From positions 255,791,863-255,855,862 of the forward strand of contig CP136064.1 of NCBI GenBank assembly GCA_032622095.1: a stretch of 64,000 nt of DNA, read 5' to 3'. The translations under genes and the position numbers were made by a program. Of the stretch, positions 63,514 through 64,000 are shown piece after piece. The stretch comes from Siphonodentalium dalli (Eukaryota; Mollusca; Scaphopoda; Gadilida; Siphonodentaliidae). A model generated the notes under the pieces. That model had not been told where the DNA came from. It searched no databases and saw nothing but the letters and a program-made list of their open reading frames with translations. Numbering within the stretch: position 1 is the stretch's first letter; each line of letters opens with the position of its first letter.

Positions 63514-63748
63514 CCCTTTGAGTGCCAGGTCCGATTTTTGTATCAACCCATATACCCTGTGCCAATGCATTCTCTTATATATGCGAGAATGCATTGGCCT
63601 AACAATTTTTCATCATTTGTTATTATTTTTTACAATTTTAATAATGTTTTAAAAATCTAAAAAAAAAAATGTTTTTTATTTTTTTTTAGGGCCGATTTTA
63701 CAGACCGTAAATTAGGGCCGATGAGATCGGCCCCTGGCACTGAAAGGG
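63514..63748. mobile_element. Family C TTAA element with collapsed palindrome
   Basis: TTAA at 63510-63513 and 63749-63752; CCCTTTGAGTGCCAGGTCCG left, CCTGGCACTGAAAGGG right. The module is reduced to GCCAATGCATTCTCTTATAT, ATGCGAGAATGCATTGGC: most of the right arm was deleted at a short GAG/GCG match. Confidence 0.9.
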
Positions 63749-64000
63749 TTAATAACATATCCCATGGCTTCAGTCAACAGGACATGACCCTCTGTAGTAT
63801 ATGCCCTGATATTTGATAACATTTTATATCTATCATGAGTAATTATCATGCTACATGGCAGCCCGCCAGAACAAGCAGAGCTCTCTATAGTTTTATATTA
63901 CAATTGTGTTTATTAAGCTTCTATCTATACACAGAGGCCACAGAAGTATGATGATAATACTCTTCTCCAACTCTATGTCAGCTTCAGTCAATTGGTTCCT

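Overview
This is a eukaryotic, almost certainly metazoan, window with no gene I can support. It is AT-rich and packed with palindromic interspersed repeats, minisatellites and recurrent words such as ACATGTACATGT and TACCGGTA. I saw no bacterial-style operons and no continuous coding exons. The style suggests a marine invertebrate, possibly a mollusc or other lophotrochozoan; the phylum is inference only. The window reads as intergenic or deep intronic DNA. The only protein-like traces are two decayed fragments resembling the C-terminal tail of LINE-type polyproteins (8746-9176 plus strand, 54620-54826 minus strand).

Most of the window can be assigned to non-autonomous DNA transposon (MITE) families, and target-site duplications (TSDs) read from the sequence give their class. 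Family A (about 213 bp, near-perfect palindrome, ends CAGTAATGC, TA flanks) is Tc1/mariner-like. Families B, C, D and U (ends CCC..GGG, TTAA flanks) are piggyBac-like. Family E (ends CAAGCCTG, 8-bp TSDs) is of hAT or P type. Family G (about 520 bp, very long inverted arms, 9-bp TSDs) is Mutator-like. Families R and X (ends CAGGGTTCG or CAGGGGCGC, 8-bp TSDs) are hAT-like. Families F, I, Q, S, T and V are repeats I cannot place.

Layout. 1-8200: families F, A, I, G, E, B, D, T, X and a degenerate S array. 8746-9176: LINE relic. 9200-15700: a sparser stretch with C elements, including a 1.44-kb C element (13437-14872). 16265-16820: 44-bp minisatellite. 16985-21120: nested E/A, G, U, an inverted duplication cut at a MITE centre, and B. 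21590-24765: E copies, one inserted into another. 25000-27520: a tandem array with tRNA-like A-box words and a direct duplication. 28900-33270: A, T, C, R, S and B. 33270-37430: mostly featureless. 37430-41170: O repeats, I, E, D, G, A. 41300-46970: two paralogous segments that expanded opposite minisatellites. 46970-50740: a deeply nested composite. 51600-63750: more E, G, B, C, A copies and minisatellites (52805-53667, 58788-59036).

The most notable pattern is that TTAA-flanked families with different terminal repeats (B, C, and a diverged form in D) carry the same roughly 69-bp internal palindrome, with outward-facing TATATAAG words and a single conserved mismatch. It looks like a shared module moving between transposon families. 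A perfect-looking recursive-splice (ratchet) site at 18536-18544 hints that the window may lie inside a very long plus-strand intron.
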